From: Streptomyces sp. Ru72
Lineage (GTDB): Bacteria; Actinomycetota; Actinomycetes; Streptomycetales; Streptomycetaceae
DNA length: 64,000 nt
Reading direction: 5' to 3'
Assembly (NCBI RefSeq): GCF_002920635.1
Contig: NZ_PQSR01000025.1
Coordinates: 21,330-85,329, forward strand
Position numbers and translations under genes: made by a program. The first letter of the stretch is position 1, and each line of letters opens with the position of its first letter. The notes beneath the pieces were generated by a model, which saw nothing but the letters and a program-made list of their open reading frames with translations, had not been told where the DNA came from and searched no databases. Positions 25,061 through 34,142 of this stretch are shown here, piece after piece.

Positions 25061-25681
25061 GTGGCAGAGGCGGAGCGCATCATCGGTACGCCGGACATCC
25101 CAGACGCGGCCGGGCCGGAGCAGTCCGACGGGCGGGCCCCGGCCGAGGGCGCCGGAGCCCAGGAGCCGGGTTCCGGCGCCGCCGAGCGCCCGAGGGGCAG
25201 GCGCCGGATCGCGGTCCTGTTCGCGGTCGCCGCCTTGGCGTACGCCCTGGACCTGATCAGCAAGCTGATCGTGGTCGCGAAGCTCGAGCACCACGAACCG
25301 ATCGAGATCATCGGGGACTGGCTGAAGTTCGAGGCGATCCGCAACCCGGGTGCGGCCTTCGGTTTCGGTGAGGCGTTCACCGTGATCTTCACGGTGATCG
25401 CGGCGGCGGTGATCGTGGTGATCGCCCGGCTCGCCCGCAAGCTCTACAGCCTGCCCTGGGCGATCGCCCTCGGCCTGCTGCTCGGCGGCGCGCTCGGCAA
25501 TCTCACCGACCGGATCTTCCGCTCGCCGGGCGTGTTCGAGGGTGCGGTCGTCGACTTCATCGCGCCCAAGCACTTCGCCGTCTTCAACCTGGCCGACTCG
25601 GCGATCGTCTGCGGCGGCATCCTCATCGTGCTGCTGTCCTTCCGCGGGCTCGACCCCGACGGCACCGTCCACAAGGACTGA
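25061..25681 (+). CDS. lspA: prolipoprotein signal peptidase II
   Basis: LspA removes the signal peptide of diacylglyceryl-modified prolipoproteins in the membrane. The 206-residue protein has a hydrophilic N-terminal extension of about 45 residues and four transmembrane helices. The family motifs are FEAIRNPGAAFGFGE, GGALGNLTDR, and the catalytic aspartates in GAVVDFIAP and FNLADSAIVCG. GTG at 25061 follows GAGGGA. TAGTCT at 25021-25026 is a plausible -10. The hydrophilic extension is common in Streptomyces LspA. Confidence 0.94.
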   Translation: MAEAERIIGTPDIPDAAGPEQSDGRAPAEGAGAQEPGSGAAERPRGRRRIAVLFAVAALAYALDLISKLIVVAKLEHHEPIEIIGDWLKFEAIRNPGAAFGFGEAFTVIFTVIAAAVIVVIARLARKLYSLPWAIALGLLLGGALGNLTDRIFRSPGVFEGAVVDFIAPKHFAVFNLADSAIVCGGILIVLLSFRGLDPDGTVHKD

Positions 25682-25768
25682 GATCGCGGGCAGTCCCCCC
25701 GCAAGGCCCGAGGCCGTTGTCCACAGGCTCCTCGCGGGGCCGGGGGACCCGTCCGGCATACTCGACGG

Positions 25769-26713
25769 GTGAGCACGCTTCCCGAGATCCGTACCCTGCC
25801 CGTGCCCGACGGCCTGGAGGGCGAGCGCGTCGACGCCGCCATCTCCCGCATGTTCGGCTTCTCCCGCACCAAAGCCGCGGAGCTGGCCGCGGCGGGCAAG
25901 GTGCAGGTCGACGGCGCGGTGGTCGGCAAGTCGGAGCGGGTGCGCGGCGGCGCCTGGCTCGAGGTCGAGATGCCGCAGGCGCCCGCGCCGGTGCAGGTGG
26001 TCGCCGAGCCGGTCGAGGGCATGGAGATCGTGCACGACGACGAGGACGTGGTCGTGATCGTCAAGCCGATCGGCGTCGCGGCGCACCCCAGCCCCGGCTG
26101 GACCGGCCCGACCGTGATCGGCGGCCTCGCGGCGGCCGGCTATCGGATCTCCACCTCCGGCGCCGCCGAGCGCCAGGGCATCGTCCACCGCCTCGACGTC
26201 GGCACGTCCGGCCTGATGGTGGTGGCCAAGTCGGAGTACGCGTACACGTCGCTCAAGCGCCAGTTCAAGGAGCGCACGGTCGACAAGCGCTACCACACGC
26301 TCGTCCAGGGCCACCCCGACCCGACCAGCGGCACCATCGACGCACCCATCGGCCGCCACCCCACCCACGACTACAAGTGGGCGGTGACAGCCGACGGCAA
26401 GCCCTCCATCACGCACTACGACCTGCTCGAGGCGTTCCGCTCGGCGTCCCTGCTCGACGTCAAGCTGGAGACGGGGCGTACCCACCAGATCCGCGTCCAC
26501 ATGGCCGCCCACCGGCACCCGTGCGTCGGCGACCTGACGTATGGCGCGGACCCCACGCTCGCCAAGCGGCTCGGCCTGACCCGCCAATGGCTGCACGCCG
26601 TACGCCTCGGCTTCGAGCACCCGGGGGACGGGCAGTGGGTGGAGTTCGAGAGCGCCTACCCCGCCGACCTGCAGAAGGCGCTGGACAAGGTGCGCGAGGA
26701 GAGCTGGGCGTGA
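25769..26713 (+). CDS. RluA/RluD-family 23S rRNA pseudouridine synthase
   Basis: The 314-residue enzyme isomerises uridine to pseudouridine in large-subunit rRNA. It has an N-terminal S4 RNA-binding domain (about 18-80, with MFGFSRTKAAELAAAGKV). The catalytic domain carries HRLDVGTSGLMVVAK, in which Asp143 is the nucleophilic aspartate, and then LETGRTHQIRVHMA. GTG at 25769 follows CATACT by about eight bases, which suggests a leaderless or very short leader. The stop overlaps the acetyltransferase start (GTGA). Which uridines it targets cannot be read from the sequence. Confidence 0.92.
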   Translation: MSTLPEIRTLPVPDGLEGERVDAAISRMFGFSRTKAAELAAAGKVQVDGAVVGKSERVRGGAWLEVEMPQAPAPVQVVAEPVEGMEIVHDDEDVVVIVKPIGVAAHPSPGWTGPTVIGGLAAAGYRISTSGAAERQGIVHRLDVGTSGLMVVAKSEYAYTSLKRQFKERTVDKRYHTLVQGHPDPTSGTIDAPIGRHPTHDYKWAVTADGKPSITHYDLLEAFRSASLLDVKLETGRTHQIRVHMAAHRHPCVGDLTYGADPTLAKRLGLTRQWLHAVRLGFEHPGDGQWVEFESAYPADLQKALDKVREESWA

Positions 26714-27186
26714 GCGCCGGGAACGACGGGTACGCCGTGCGGATCGCCGAGGAAGCCGCCGACCGCGAGGCGTGCTTCGCGGTCCGCAAGGAGGTCTTCG
26801 TCGGGGAGCAGGGCGTGCCCGAGGACATCGAGTACGACGCCTACGACGCCGGTGCCGTGCACGTCCTGGCCGTTCGGGAGGACGGCGTGCCGCTCGGTAC
26901 GGGCCGGCTGCTGCACGGGGAGGCGGCCGCCGCCAAGAACGGCGGCGACACGTCGGTGGGCTCGCTCGGGCGGCTGGCGGTGACGCGGGAGGCACGGGGC
27001 CTGGGCGTCGGCGCCGCGCTGGTGCGGGCCATCGAGGACGCGGCACGCGCCCGTGGCCTGACGGCGGTGGACCTGCACGCGCAGACCCAGGCGCTGGGCT
27101 TCTACGAGCGGCTGGGCTACGCCGCGTACGGGCCGGAGTTCCCCGACGCGGGGATACCGCACCGATCGATGCGGCGCTCCCTGTAG
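26710..27186 (+). CDS. GNAT-family N-acetyltransferase
   Basis: This 158-residue protein resembles the ElaA-like branch of GNAT acetyltransferases, with VRKEVFVGEQGVPEDIEYD near the N-terminus. The acetyl-CoA loop LAVTREARGLGVGAALV follows at about 85-101, then AQTQALGFYERLGYAAYG. GTG at 26710 lies inside the stop of the pseudouridine synthase gene, so the two are co-translated. The acceptor substrate is unknown. Confidence 0.88.
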   Translation: MSAGNDGYAVRIAEEAADREACFAVRKEVFVGEQGVPEDIEYDAYDAGAVHVLAVREDGVPLGTGRLLHGEAAAAKNGGDTSVGSLGRLAVTREARGLGVGAALVRAIEDAARARGLTAVDLHAQTQALGFYERLGYAAYGPEFPDAGIPHRSMRRSL

Positions 27187-27269
27187 TGAAGCCGGAAAAA
27201 CGGGTGAGAAGGGTGGCATGGCAGGCGTGAGACCTGCTGTGTGAACGTCGAACTTCCGGAGCGCTCACC

Positions 27270-28865
27270 GTGGACCAACTGGCCCTGTTCCTGCTGCTGT
27301 TGCTCGGGGCCGTGGTGAGCGTCCCGGTCGGGGACCGACTCCGGCTGCCGGCGCCGGTGCTGATGACCCTGCTCGGGATCGTGCTCGCCCTGCTCGACTT
27401 CGTGCCCAACGTCAACATCCCGCCCGGGCTGATCCTGCCCGCTCTGCTGCCGCCGCTGCTGTACGCGGCGGTGCGCCGCACCTCGTGGCGGCAGTTCGCG
27501 GCCAACAAGCGCCCCATCTTCCTGCTGGCCGTCGCGCTGGTGTTCGTCACCACCGTGTGCGTGGCCGCCGTCGCCCACGAGATCGTGCCCGGGCTGCCGG
27601 TCGCCGCGGCGGTGGCGCTCGGCGCCCTGGTCGCGCCGCCCGACCCGGTCGCGGCGACGGCCGTCGCGGGACAGCTCGGACTGCCCCGGCGCCTGGTGTC
27701 GATCCTGGAGGGCGAGGGCCTGTTCAACGACGTGACGGCGATCGTGCTGTACCACGTCGCGATCGCCGCCGCCGTCAGCGGAACGTTCTCGCTGCCGCAC
27801 GCCCTGATCGAACTGGCACTCTCCGCGGTCGTCGCCCTCGCCGTCGGGCTCGCCCTCGGCTGGGCCGCCAACAAGCTGCTCGACCTGCTCGGCGACGCCA
27901 CCCTGCAGATCGGGCTGACGCTCCTCGTGCCGTACGCCTCGTACGTCCTGGCCGAGGAGCTGCACGGCTCGGGCGTGCTGTCCGTGCTGGTCACCGCACT
28001 GTTCCTGGCGGAGTACGCCGCCGATCCGGACGATGTGACGGTGCGGCTCGCCGGGCACACGTTCTGGGACGTCGTGGACACCCTGGTCACCGGGATCGCG
28101 TTCGGGCTCATCGGGCTGGAACTGCACCACGCGATCCGGACGGCGTCCGGGCGGTGGGGCGAGATGCTCGGCTGGGCCGCCGCGATCGTGGCCGTCGTGG
28201 TGTTCGTCCGCCTCGCGTGGCTGCTGCCCGCGACCTGGCTGACCAAGCGGCTGCACGCCAAACGGGACTACGACGAGGAGATCCCGGTGTCCTCGCGGGA
28301 GACCGTCGTCATGTGGTGGTCGGGGATGAGGGGCGTGGCCTCGGTGGCGCTGGCCCTGGCCATACCGCTGACCATGGACGACGGATCGCCCTTCCCCGGC
28401 CGGGAGGAGATCGTCTTCATCGCCTTCGGGGTGATCATCGCCACGCTCGTGCTCCAGGGGCTCACGCTGCCGTGGCTGGTGCGGAAACTGAACGTACGGG
28501 CCGACACGGACCGCGAAAAGGAGTTCGAGCACGCGCTGGCGGTCCGCGCGGCCAAGGCGGCCAAGCGCAGGCTGAAGGAGATCGAGCAGGTCGAGGAGCT
28601 GCCGGACGAGCTGTCCGAGCAGCTGCTGCGGCGGGCCTTCGACATCGGCGCCCGCATCAGCCCCGACCTCGGGGACGAGGAGCGGCGCGAGGCGCACGAG
28701 CAGCGGGCCCGTCGCGTCAAGCGGGTGCGCAGGATCCACGGGGAGATGCTGAGCGCGGCACGCCACGAGGTGCTGGCGGCACGCAGCGAACCGGGTGCCG
28801 ACCCGGAGATCGTCGACCGGGTGCTGCGCCACCTGGACGTTCGCAGCCTGCGCAGTCTGCGCTGA
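27270..28865 (+). CDS. CPA1-family Na+/H+ antiporter
   Basis: The 531-residue protein has about 12 transmembrane helices followed by a charged cytoplasmic tail of about 120 residues. The antiporter core is recognisable by ALVAPPDPVAATAVAGQLG and LEGEGLFNDVTAIVLYHVA, which carry the ion-binding aspartates, and by MWWSGMRGVASVALALAIP. It starts at GTG 27270 after an 83-base gap. It probably exchanges cytoplasmic Na+ for protons; ion preference cannot be told from the sequence. Confidence 0.9.
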   Translation: MDQLALFLLLLLGAVVSVPVGDRLRLPAPVLMTLLGIVLALLDFVPNVNIPPGLILPALLPPLLYAAVRRTSWRQFAANKRPIFLLAVALVFVTTVCVAAVAHEIVPGLPVAAAVALGALVAPPDPVAATAVAGQLGLPRRLVSILEGEGLFNDVTAIVLYHVAIAAAVSGTFSLPHALIELALSAVVALAVGLALGWAANKLLDLLGDATLQIGLTLLVPYASYVLAEELHGSGVLSVLVTALFLAEYAADPDDVTVRLAGHTFWDVVDTLVTGIAFGLIGLELHHAIRTASGRWGEMLGWAAAIVAVVVFVRLAWLLPATWLTKRLHAKRDYDEEIPVSSRETVVMWWSGMRGVASVALALAIPLTMDDGSPFPGREEIVFIAFGVIIATLVLQGLTLPWLVRKLNVRADTDREKEFEHALAVRAAKAAKRRLKEIEQVEELPDELSEQLLRRAFDIGARISPDLGDEERREAHEQRARRVKRVRRIHGEMLSAARHEVLAARSEPGADPEIVDRVLRHLDVRSLRSLR

Positions 28866-28943
28866 CATATGCCGCCAGGCCGTCCCGCGACCCGCCCGGA
28901 AGGGCAATCGCCTCACCGCAAGCGGCTTTTGTACGATCGGATC

Positions 28944-29684
28944 ATGACGCGCAACGTGGTGATCAGTGGCGGTGGCACGGGGATCGGACTGGCGGCGGCG
29001 CGGGCCTTCGCGGCGGACGGGGACCGGGTGCTGCTCCTCGGACGCCGACCAGAAGTGCTGGAGAAGGCCGACGTGCCAGGGGCGCTCACCTACGCGGCCG
29101 ATCTGAGCGACCCGCACGCCGTACGTGGGGTCGCCCGGTTCGTGGCCGACGAGCTGGGCACTGTCGACGTCCTCGTCAACAGCGCGGGCGGCAGCGGGCT
29201 CCTGGAGCCCAAGGCCGACACCGAGGATCCGCTCGAAACCGTCGCGCACACCTGGACCGTCAACTTCCGGCTGAACGTGCTGACCGCGGCCCTGCTCACC
29301 GAGGCACTGCGGGACCGGCTCGCCTCACCCGGGGGCCGGGTGCTGTTCCTCAGCTCCATCGCCGCCTACCGCGGCTCCGGCAGCGGCGCGTACGCCGCCT
29401 CCAAGGCCGCCCTGCACCCGTACGCCTTCGATCTGGCCCGGGAGCTCGGGCCGCGCGGCATCACGGTGAACGTGGTCGCGCCCGGCTATGTCGAGGACAC
29501 CGAGTTCTTCGGCGAGGCGATGGACCCGGCGCGGCGCGAGCGGCTCATCGCGGAGACGTCCATCGGCCGTGCCGCGACGCCCGGCGACGTCGCCGCCACC
29601 CTGCACTGGCTGGCGTCCTCCGGCGCCCGCCACATCACCGCGCAGGTGATCCAGGTCAACGGTGGTGCGGAACGCGGTCGCTGA
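28944..29684 (+). CDS. short-chain dehydrogenase/reductase
   Basis: This 246-residue SDR protein has the NAD(P)-binding motif SGGGTGIGLAAA at the N-terminus, NSAGG, and catalytic Ser in FLSSIAAY. YAASKAALH provides Tyr and Lys, and VNVVAPGYVEDTEFF follows. I chose ATG at 28944 because TACGAT (28932-28937) ends six bases upstream, indicating a leaderless mRNA. An upstream in-frame ATG at 28869 would add 25 residues of non-conserved sequence. The substrate is unknown. It converges with the MscS gene, with 12 bases between the stops. Confidence 0.88.
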   Translation: MTRNVVISGGGTGIGLAAARAFAADGDRVLLLGRRPEVLEKADVPGALTYAADLSDPHAVRGVARFVADELGTVDVLVNSAGGSGLLEPKADTEDPLETVAHTWTVNFRLNVLTAALLTEALRDRLASPGGRVLFLSSIAAYRGSGSGAYAASKAALHPYAFDLARELGPRGITVNVVAPGYVEDTEFFGEAMDPARRERLIAETSIGRAATPGDVAATLHWLASSGARHITAQVIQVNGGAERGR

Positions 29685-29696
29685 CGCGGGCGGGGA

Positions 29697-30806
29697 TCAG
29701 CCCCGGCCCACCCGCTCCTGCTCGTACGCCTTGTGGAACTGTCCGTCGCGCGAGGAGTGACCGTTCCAGCCGGGGGGAGGCACCGCGCCCGCCGTGTTGA
29801 CCCGCGGCAGCGCGTAGGGATGCTCCTCGGCCAGCCAGCGGATGAGTTCCTCGCGCACCGTCACCCGGGTCGTCCATATGTCGTCCGCGTCCTTCGCGGT
29901 CACCAGCGCCCGCACCTGCATGGTGTTGGGCGTCGAGTCGGTGACCTGGAGGCCGTAGGCGCGGCCGTCCCACGCCGGGCAGTGGCGCAGGATGTCGCGC
30001 AGCTTGTCGCGCATCGCGTCCACGGGCGCGGTGTGGTCGACGTGGAAGTAGACGATGCCGGTCATCTGGGCGCTGCCGCGCGACCAGTTCTCGAAGGGCT
30101 TGGAGGTGAAGTACGACACCGGCATGGTGATCCGTCGCTCGTCCCAGGTGCGCACGGTCAGGAACGTCAGGGTGATCTCCTCGACCGTGCCCCACTCGCC
30201 GTCCACGACCACCGTGTCGCCGAGCCGCACCATGTCGCCGAACGCGATCTGCAGCCCGGCGAAGAGGTTGGAGAGCGTGGACTGCGCGGCGACACCGGCG
30301 ACGATGCCGAGGATGCCGGCCGAGGCCAGGAGCGAGGCGCCGGCCGCGCGCATCGCCGGGAACGTCAGCAGCATCGCGCCGGCCGCCACCACCCCCACGG
30401 TCGCGTACACCACCCGCATGATCAGAGTGACCTGGGTGCGCACGCGCCGGACCCGGGCCGGGTCGTGGTGGGCGCGGGCGTAGCGGCTGTACGTCGTCTC
30501 GACTATCGCCCCCGCGATGCGGATCACCAGCCAGGCCGCGGAACCGATCAGCACCAGGGTGAGCGTCCGGCCGATGCCGACCTGATGTGCCTGGAGCACC
30601 TTCGCCTGGTCGTACGAGCCCCTCAACAGGGCCGCGCACAGCACCAGCTGGTAGGGGATGCGGCCGCGGCGCAGCAGACCCCACAGGGGCGTCTCGGGGT
30701 GCCGGGCGTTCGCCTTGCGCAGCAGGACGTCCGTGCCCCACCCGATGAGCAGGGTGAGTCCGACCGTGCCGCCGACGACGATCACCGGGCGCAGTACGTT
30801 CTCCAT
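29697..30806 (-). CDS. MscS-family mechanosensitive ion channel
   Basis: The 369-residue membrane protein has four to five transmembrane helices. The pore-lining helix region is ILGIVAGVAAQSTLSNLFAG, followed by the MscS beta domain GDMVRLGDTVVVDGEWGTVE and a C-terminal alpha/beta domain. Such channels release solutes on hypo-osmotic shock. The start is ATG at 30806, reading leftwards. TACGTT lies six bases upstream of it (30818-30813), so the mRNA may be leaderless. Confidence 0.9.
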   Translation of the reverse strand: MENVLRPVIVVGGTVGLTLLIGWGTDVLLRKANARHPETPLWGLLRRGRIPYQLVLCAALLRGSYDQAKVLQAHQVGIGRTLTLVLIGSAAWLVIRIAGAIVETTYSRYARAHHDPARVRRVRTQVTLIMRVVYATVGVVAAGAMLLTFPAMRAAGASLLASAGILGIVAGVAAQSTLSNLFAGLQIAFGDMVRLGDTVVVDGEWGTVEEITLTFLTVRTWDERRITMPVSYFTSKPFENWSRGSAQMTGIVYFHVDHTAPVDAMRDKLRDILRHCPAWDGRAYGLQVTDSTPNTMQVRALVTAKDADDIWTTRVTVREELIRWLAEEHPYALPRVNTAGAVPPPGWNGHSSRDGQFHKAYEQERVGRG

Positions 30807-30908
30807 CCTTGGAACGTAACCAGTGGGGCGCGCCGTGAACCTGTGGCCAAGAACACCCGCCGCCGCACAGCGCACGGCGGTGTCCGTCCCGGCTGGCACC
30901 ATGGGCTC

Positions 30909-31490
30909 ATGAACATCATGCTCTTCCACTCGACGTACGGACTGCGGCCGGCCGTGCGGGCCGCAGCCGACCGGCTCCGCGCCGCCGGGCACGAGGTGTG
31001 GACCCCCGACCTGTTCGACGGCCGCACCTTCGAGACGGTCGAGGAGGGCATGGCCTTCAAGGACGAGATCGGGAAGGAAGAGCTGCTCAAGCGAGCCGTC
31101 CTGGCCGCGGCGCCCTACTCCGAGCAAGGGCTCGTGTACTCGGGCTTCTCGCTCGGCGCGTCCATCGGGCAGACCCTGGCGCTCGGCGACCACAAGGCGC
31201 GCGGACTCCTGCTGCTGCACGGCACCTCGGACATCGCGCCGAGCGCCTCGGTGGACGCCCTACCGGTCCAGCTGCACGTCGCGGAGCCGGACCCGTTCGA
31301 GACGGACGACTGGCTCAGCGCCTGGTACCTGCAGATGGGCAGAGCGGGCGCGGACGTCGAGATCTACCGGTACGCGGGCGCGGGCCACCTGTACACCGAC
31401 CCGGACCTGCCGGACTACGACGAGGAGGCGGCCGAGGCCACCTGGCGGGTGGCGCTCGGCTTCCTCGACAGCCTGGAGACGGCCTCGTAA
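30909..31490 (+). CDS. dienelactone hydrolase-family alpha/beta hydrolase
   Basis: The 193-residue protein is a compact alpha/beta hydrolase. Ser81 in VYSGFSLGASIGQ is the expected nucleophile (classical dienelactone hydrolases use Cys), and His160 in YAGAGHLYTD is the expected base. The central Asp is probably in HVAEPDPFE. ATG at 30909 lies 103 bases from the divergent MscS gene. The substrate is not predictable. It converges with phoD, leaving four bases between stops. Confidence 0.85.
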   Translation: MNIMLFHSTYGLRPAVRAAADRLRAAGHEVWTPDLFDGRTFETVEEGMAFKDEIGKEELLKRAVLAAAPYSEQGLVYSGFSLGASIGQTLALGDHKARGLLLLHGTSDIAPSASVDALPVQLHVAEPDPFETDDWLSAWYLQMGRAGADVEIYRYAGAGHLYTDPDLPDYDEEAAEATWRVALGFLDSLETAS

Positions 31491-31494
31491 GGCG

Positions 31495-33156
31495 TTACAC
31501 CGGGTCGTACGTCCGCTCGACCTTCTGCGTGCCGCTGCGCGTGCGGTACGACCGCTCCCACGACGAGGTGGCGCTCGGGTTCGTGCGGTCGGACAGGACG
31601 TAGTAGTCCATCTGCGCGCGTTCGGCGGTGATGTCCAGCACGCCGTAGCCGTGGCGGTCGGTGTCCACCCAGTGGACGTGCCGGTTGGCCGCGCGGATGA
31701 TCGGCGCGGCCACCGCCGAGACGGTGCCCTCGGGGACCTTGACGATGTCGTCGAGGTTGTCGGAGGTGACCGAGGTGACCACGAACTCGGTGGCGGCGGA
31801 GGCGGACAGCGGGTAGGTGCCCGCGTCGACGGGGACGTCGTTGGCCCACGCCATGTGGATGTCGCCGGTCAGGAACACGGTGTTCCGGATGGCGTTGGCC
31901 CGCAGATGGGCGAGCAGTTCGCGACGGTCGTCGGTGTAGCCGTCCCACTGGTCGGTGTTGACGGCGAGGCCCTCCTGCGGCAGCCCCAGCAGCTTGGCAA
32001 GCGGCTTGAGCAGGTCGGCGGAGAGCGAGCCGATGACGAACGGCGCGATCATGACCGAGTTGCCGACCAGCCGCCAGGTGGTGTCGGACGCCTGCAAGCC
32101 CGCCTTGAGCCAGTCGAGTTGGGCGCGGCCCGTGATCGTGCGCTCCGGGTCGTCGACGGAGCCGCTGCCCGTGGACGCCTGCTGCGAGCGGAAGGAGCGC
32201 AGGTCCAGCAGGGAGAGGTCGGCCAGCTTGCCGAAGCGCAGCCGGCGGTAGGTCGTGCCCTCGACGGCCGGGCGGACCGGCATCCACTCGAAGTACGCCT
32301 GCTTCGCCGCCGCCTTGCGGGCCGTCCAGGTGCCCTCGGCGCCCTCGGTGTGGTTGACCGCACCGCCCGACCAGGCGTTGTCGGCGAACTCGTGGTCGTC
32401 CCAGATCGCGATGACCGGTGCCTTCGCATGCAGGGCCTGCAGGTCGGGGTCCGTCTTGTACTTCGCGTGCCGGATCCGGTAGTCGGCCAGCGTGATGATC
32501 TCGTTCGCCGGGGCGTGCGGGCGCACGACCGTGCCGCGGGCCGCGTACTCGCCCGTCTTGTACTCGTAGATGTAGTCGCCCAGGTGCAGCCACGCGTCCA
32601 GGTCGCCCCGGGCGGCCAGGTGCCGGTACGCCGCGAAGTAGCCGGCCTCCCAGTTGGCGCAGGAGACCACGCCGAAGCGCAGCCCGGACACGGCGGCGTC
32701 GGCGGCCGGCGCGGTGCGGGTGCGGGCGACGGGGGAGTCGGTGCCGCCCGCGGAGAAGCGGAACCAGTAGTCGGTGGCCGGCTCCAGTCCTCGGACGTCG
32801 GCCTTCACGGTGTGGTCGGAGGCGGCGGTCGCGGTGACCGATCCCTTGGCGACGATCGCTGTGAACGCCTTGTCCCTGGCGAGCACCCAGGTCACCTCGG
32901 TGTCGGGCCCGAGCCCGGAGCCGGGCGTGGCCTCCGCGGTGGGGGTCACCCGGGTCCACAGCAGGACGCCGTCGGGCAGCGGATCGCCGGAGGCCACGCC
33001 GTGCAGGAAGGCCGGGGTGTCGGCGGCGGCCCGGGCGGGAAGGGCGGCGGCGAGCGGGGCGCCCAGAACGGCCGTCGCCGCCGCGGCCTTGACGACCGTA
33101 CGGCGGCGCGGGGAAAGGAAGTTGACGCTCTCGGATGATCTGTGTCGACTGGTCAC
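31495..33156 (-). CDS. phoD: PhoD-type alkaline phosphatase/phosphodiesterase, Tat-exported
   Basis: The 553-residue secreted enzyme has a twin-arginine signal, LSPRRRTVVKAAAATA with Arg17-Arg18, and a signal peptidase site near LPARAAAD. The PhoD metallophosphatase motifs are FGVVSCANWEAGYF, HLGDYIYEY, WDDHEFADNAW and FLTGDIHMAW. PhoD enzymes release phosphate from phosphodiesters such as teichoic acids, using Fe and Ca. GTG at 33156 lies eight bases after TAGTCT (33170-33165), so the mRNA is probably leaderless. In Streptomyces phoD genes are often controlled by PhoP, but I see no convincing pair of PHO-box repeats here. Confidence 0.92.
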   Translation of the reverse strand: MTSRHRSSESVNFLSPRRRTVVKAAAATAVLGAPLAAALPARAAADTPAFLHGVASGDPLPDGVLLWTRVTPTAEATPGSGLGPDTEVTWVLARDKAFTAIVAKGSVTATAASDHTVKADVRGLEPATDYWFRFSAGGTDSPVARTRTAPAADAAVSGLRFGVVSCANWEAGYFAAYRHLAARGDLDAWLHLGDYIYEYKTGEYAARGTVVRPHAPANEIITLADYRIRHAKYKTDPDLQALHAKAPVIAIWDDHEFADNAWSGGAVNHTEGAEGTWTARKAAAKQAYFEWMPVRPAVEGTTYRRLRFGKLADLSLLDLRSFRSQQASTGSGSVDDPERTITGRAQLDWLKAGLQASDTTWRLVGNSVMIAPFVIGSLSADLLKPLAKLLGLPQEGLAVNTDQWDGYTDDRRELLAHLRANAIRNTVFLTGDIHMAWANDVPVDAGTYPLSASAATEFVVTSVTSDNLDDIVKVPEGTVSAVAAPIIRAANRHVHWVDTDRHGYGVLDITAERAQMDYYVLSDRTNPSATSSWERSYRTRSGTQKVERTYDPV

Positions 33157-33185
33157 GGCCGAGCAGACTACTGACCGGTACACGC

Positions 33186-33222
33186 AAAGAGCGGGCGAAC
33201 ACGCAAAGTTCGCCCGCTCTTT
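33186..33222 (-). terminator. hairpin terminator after the DsbA-like gene
   Basis: Two perfectly complementary 15-base arms (33186-33200 and 33208-33222) with a seven-base loop lie 36 bases beyond the stop of the minus-strand thiol protein gene and just upstream of the phoD promoter. On the minus strand the second arm ends in CTCTTT. Confidence 0.8.
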
Positions 33223-33258
33223 CTCCGCCTGACCGCCCGGGCCCGCCCGGGGGACCGG

Positions 33259-34071
33259 TCAGGACTTGAGCGCGTTGTCGATCGCCGCGTTGAACTCCGC
33301 CACCGTCATCGGTGCGTTCTTGCCGTCGGACCCGGTGATCGTCTTGCCGTCCATCTTCAGGGTCGGCGTGCCCTGTACCCCGCTCTTGTTGAAGACGTCG
33401 GACATGTCCAGCGCCCACTTGTCGTAGGTGCCGTCCTTCACGGCCTTCTGGAACGCCGCGTTGTCCTTCAGTGCGGGGACGGTGTTCGCGACCTTGATCA
33501 GGTAGCCGTCGTCCTTGAACTTGTCCTCGGTCTCCTCCGGGTGCCACTTCGCCGAGTAGAGCGCGCTCTTGTACTCGAGGAACGCCTCAGGGCTGACGTT
33601 CAGCGCGGCGCCCATGGCGCTCAGGGCGTTCTTGGAGCCCTCGCCCTGGGTGTTGGTGTCGATGAACGAGGCACCGACGTACTGGATCTTGAACTTGCCC
33701 TCGTCGACGTCCTTCTTGACGGTCGAGCCGACCGTCTGCTCGAACTGGGCACAGATCGGGCAGCGGGGGTCCTCGTACATGACGAGGGTCTTCTTGGCGC
33801 TGCTCTTGCCGATCACGACGGTGGTGCCGTTCGTGCCGGAGGTGTGGGCCGGCGCGACGAGCTTATCGCTCTTCGCGGCCTCCCAGTGGCTGGGCTTGTT
33901 GTTCTGCACGACGGCGTAGCCGACGCCGCCGGCGACGGCGAGCACGGCGACGACCGAACCGGCGACGATCAGCTGCCGCTTGACCTTGTCGCGCTTGGCC
34001 TGCCGCTCGCGCTCGATGCGCAGCCGCTCACGGGCCGCCGTCTTCGCCTGCTGGCTGTTCCGCTTGCTCAT
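33259..34071 (-). CDS. DsbA-like membrane-anchored thioredoxin-fold protein
   Basis: The 270-residue protein starts with a highly charged cytoplasmic segment rich in Arg, Lys and Gln. One transmembrane helix at about 34-55 follows, then an extracellular DsbA-family domain with Cys104-Pro-Ile-Cys107 in MYEDPRCPICAQFE and the cis-Pro loop VQGTPTLKMDG. It is likely a thiol oxidoreductase at the outer membrane face. ATG at 34071, reading leftwards, has GAGGAG nine bases upstream. The neighbouring minus-strand membrane protein gene may share its transcript; that protein is not a clear DsbB or VKOR partner. Confidence 0.88.
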   Translation of the reverse strand: MSKRNSQQAKTAARERLRIERERQAKRDKVKRQLIVAGSVVAVLAVAGGVGYAVVQNNKPSHWEAAKSDKLVAPAHTSGTNGTTVVIGKSSAKKTLVMYEDPRCPICAQFEQTVGSTVKKDVDEGKFKIQYVGASFIDTNTQGEGSKNALSAMGAALNVSPEAFLEYKSALYSAKWHPEETEDKFKDDGYLIKVANTVPALKDNAAFQKAVKDGTYDKWALDMSDVFNKSGVQGTPTLKMDGKTITGSDGKNAPMTVAEFNAAIDNALKS

Positions 34072-34142
34072 GGGTGATCTCCTCGGGGACGCGCATCGTC
34101 GTGCGCGGGGTAAGGGCGGGGACTGGAGTGCTCGGGGTGTCG

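Noticed and set aside
32257..33222. Possible PHO boxes upstream of phoD
   Set aside because: GTTCGCC in the spacer belongs to the terminator hairpin and lacks the 11-base direct repeat partner.
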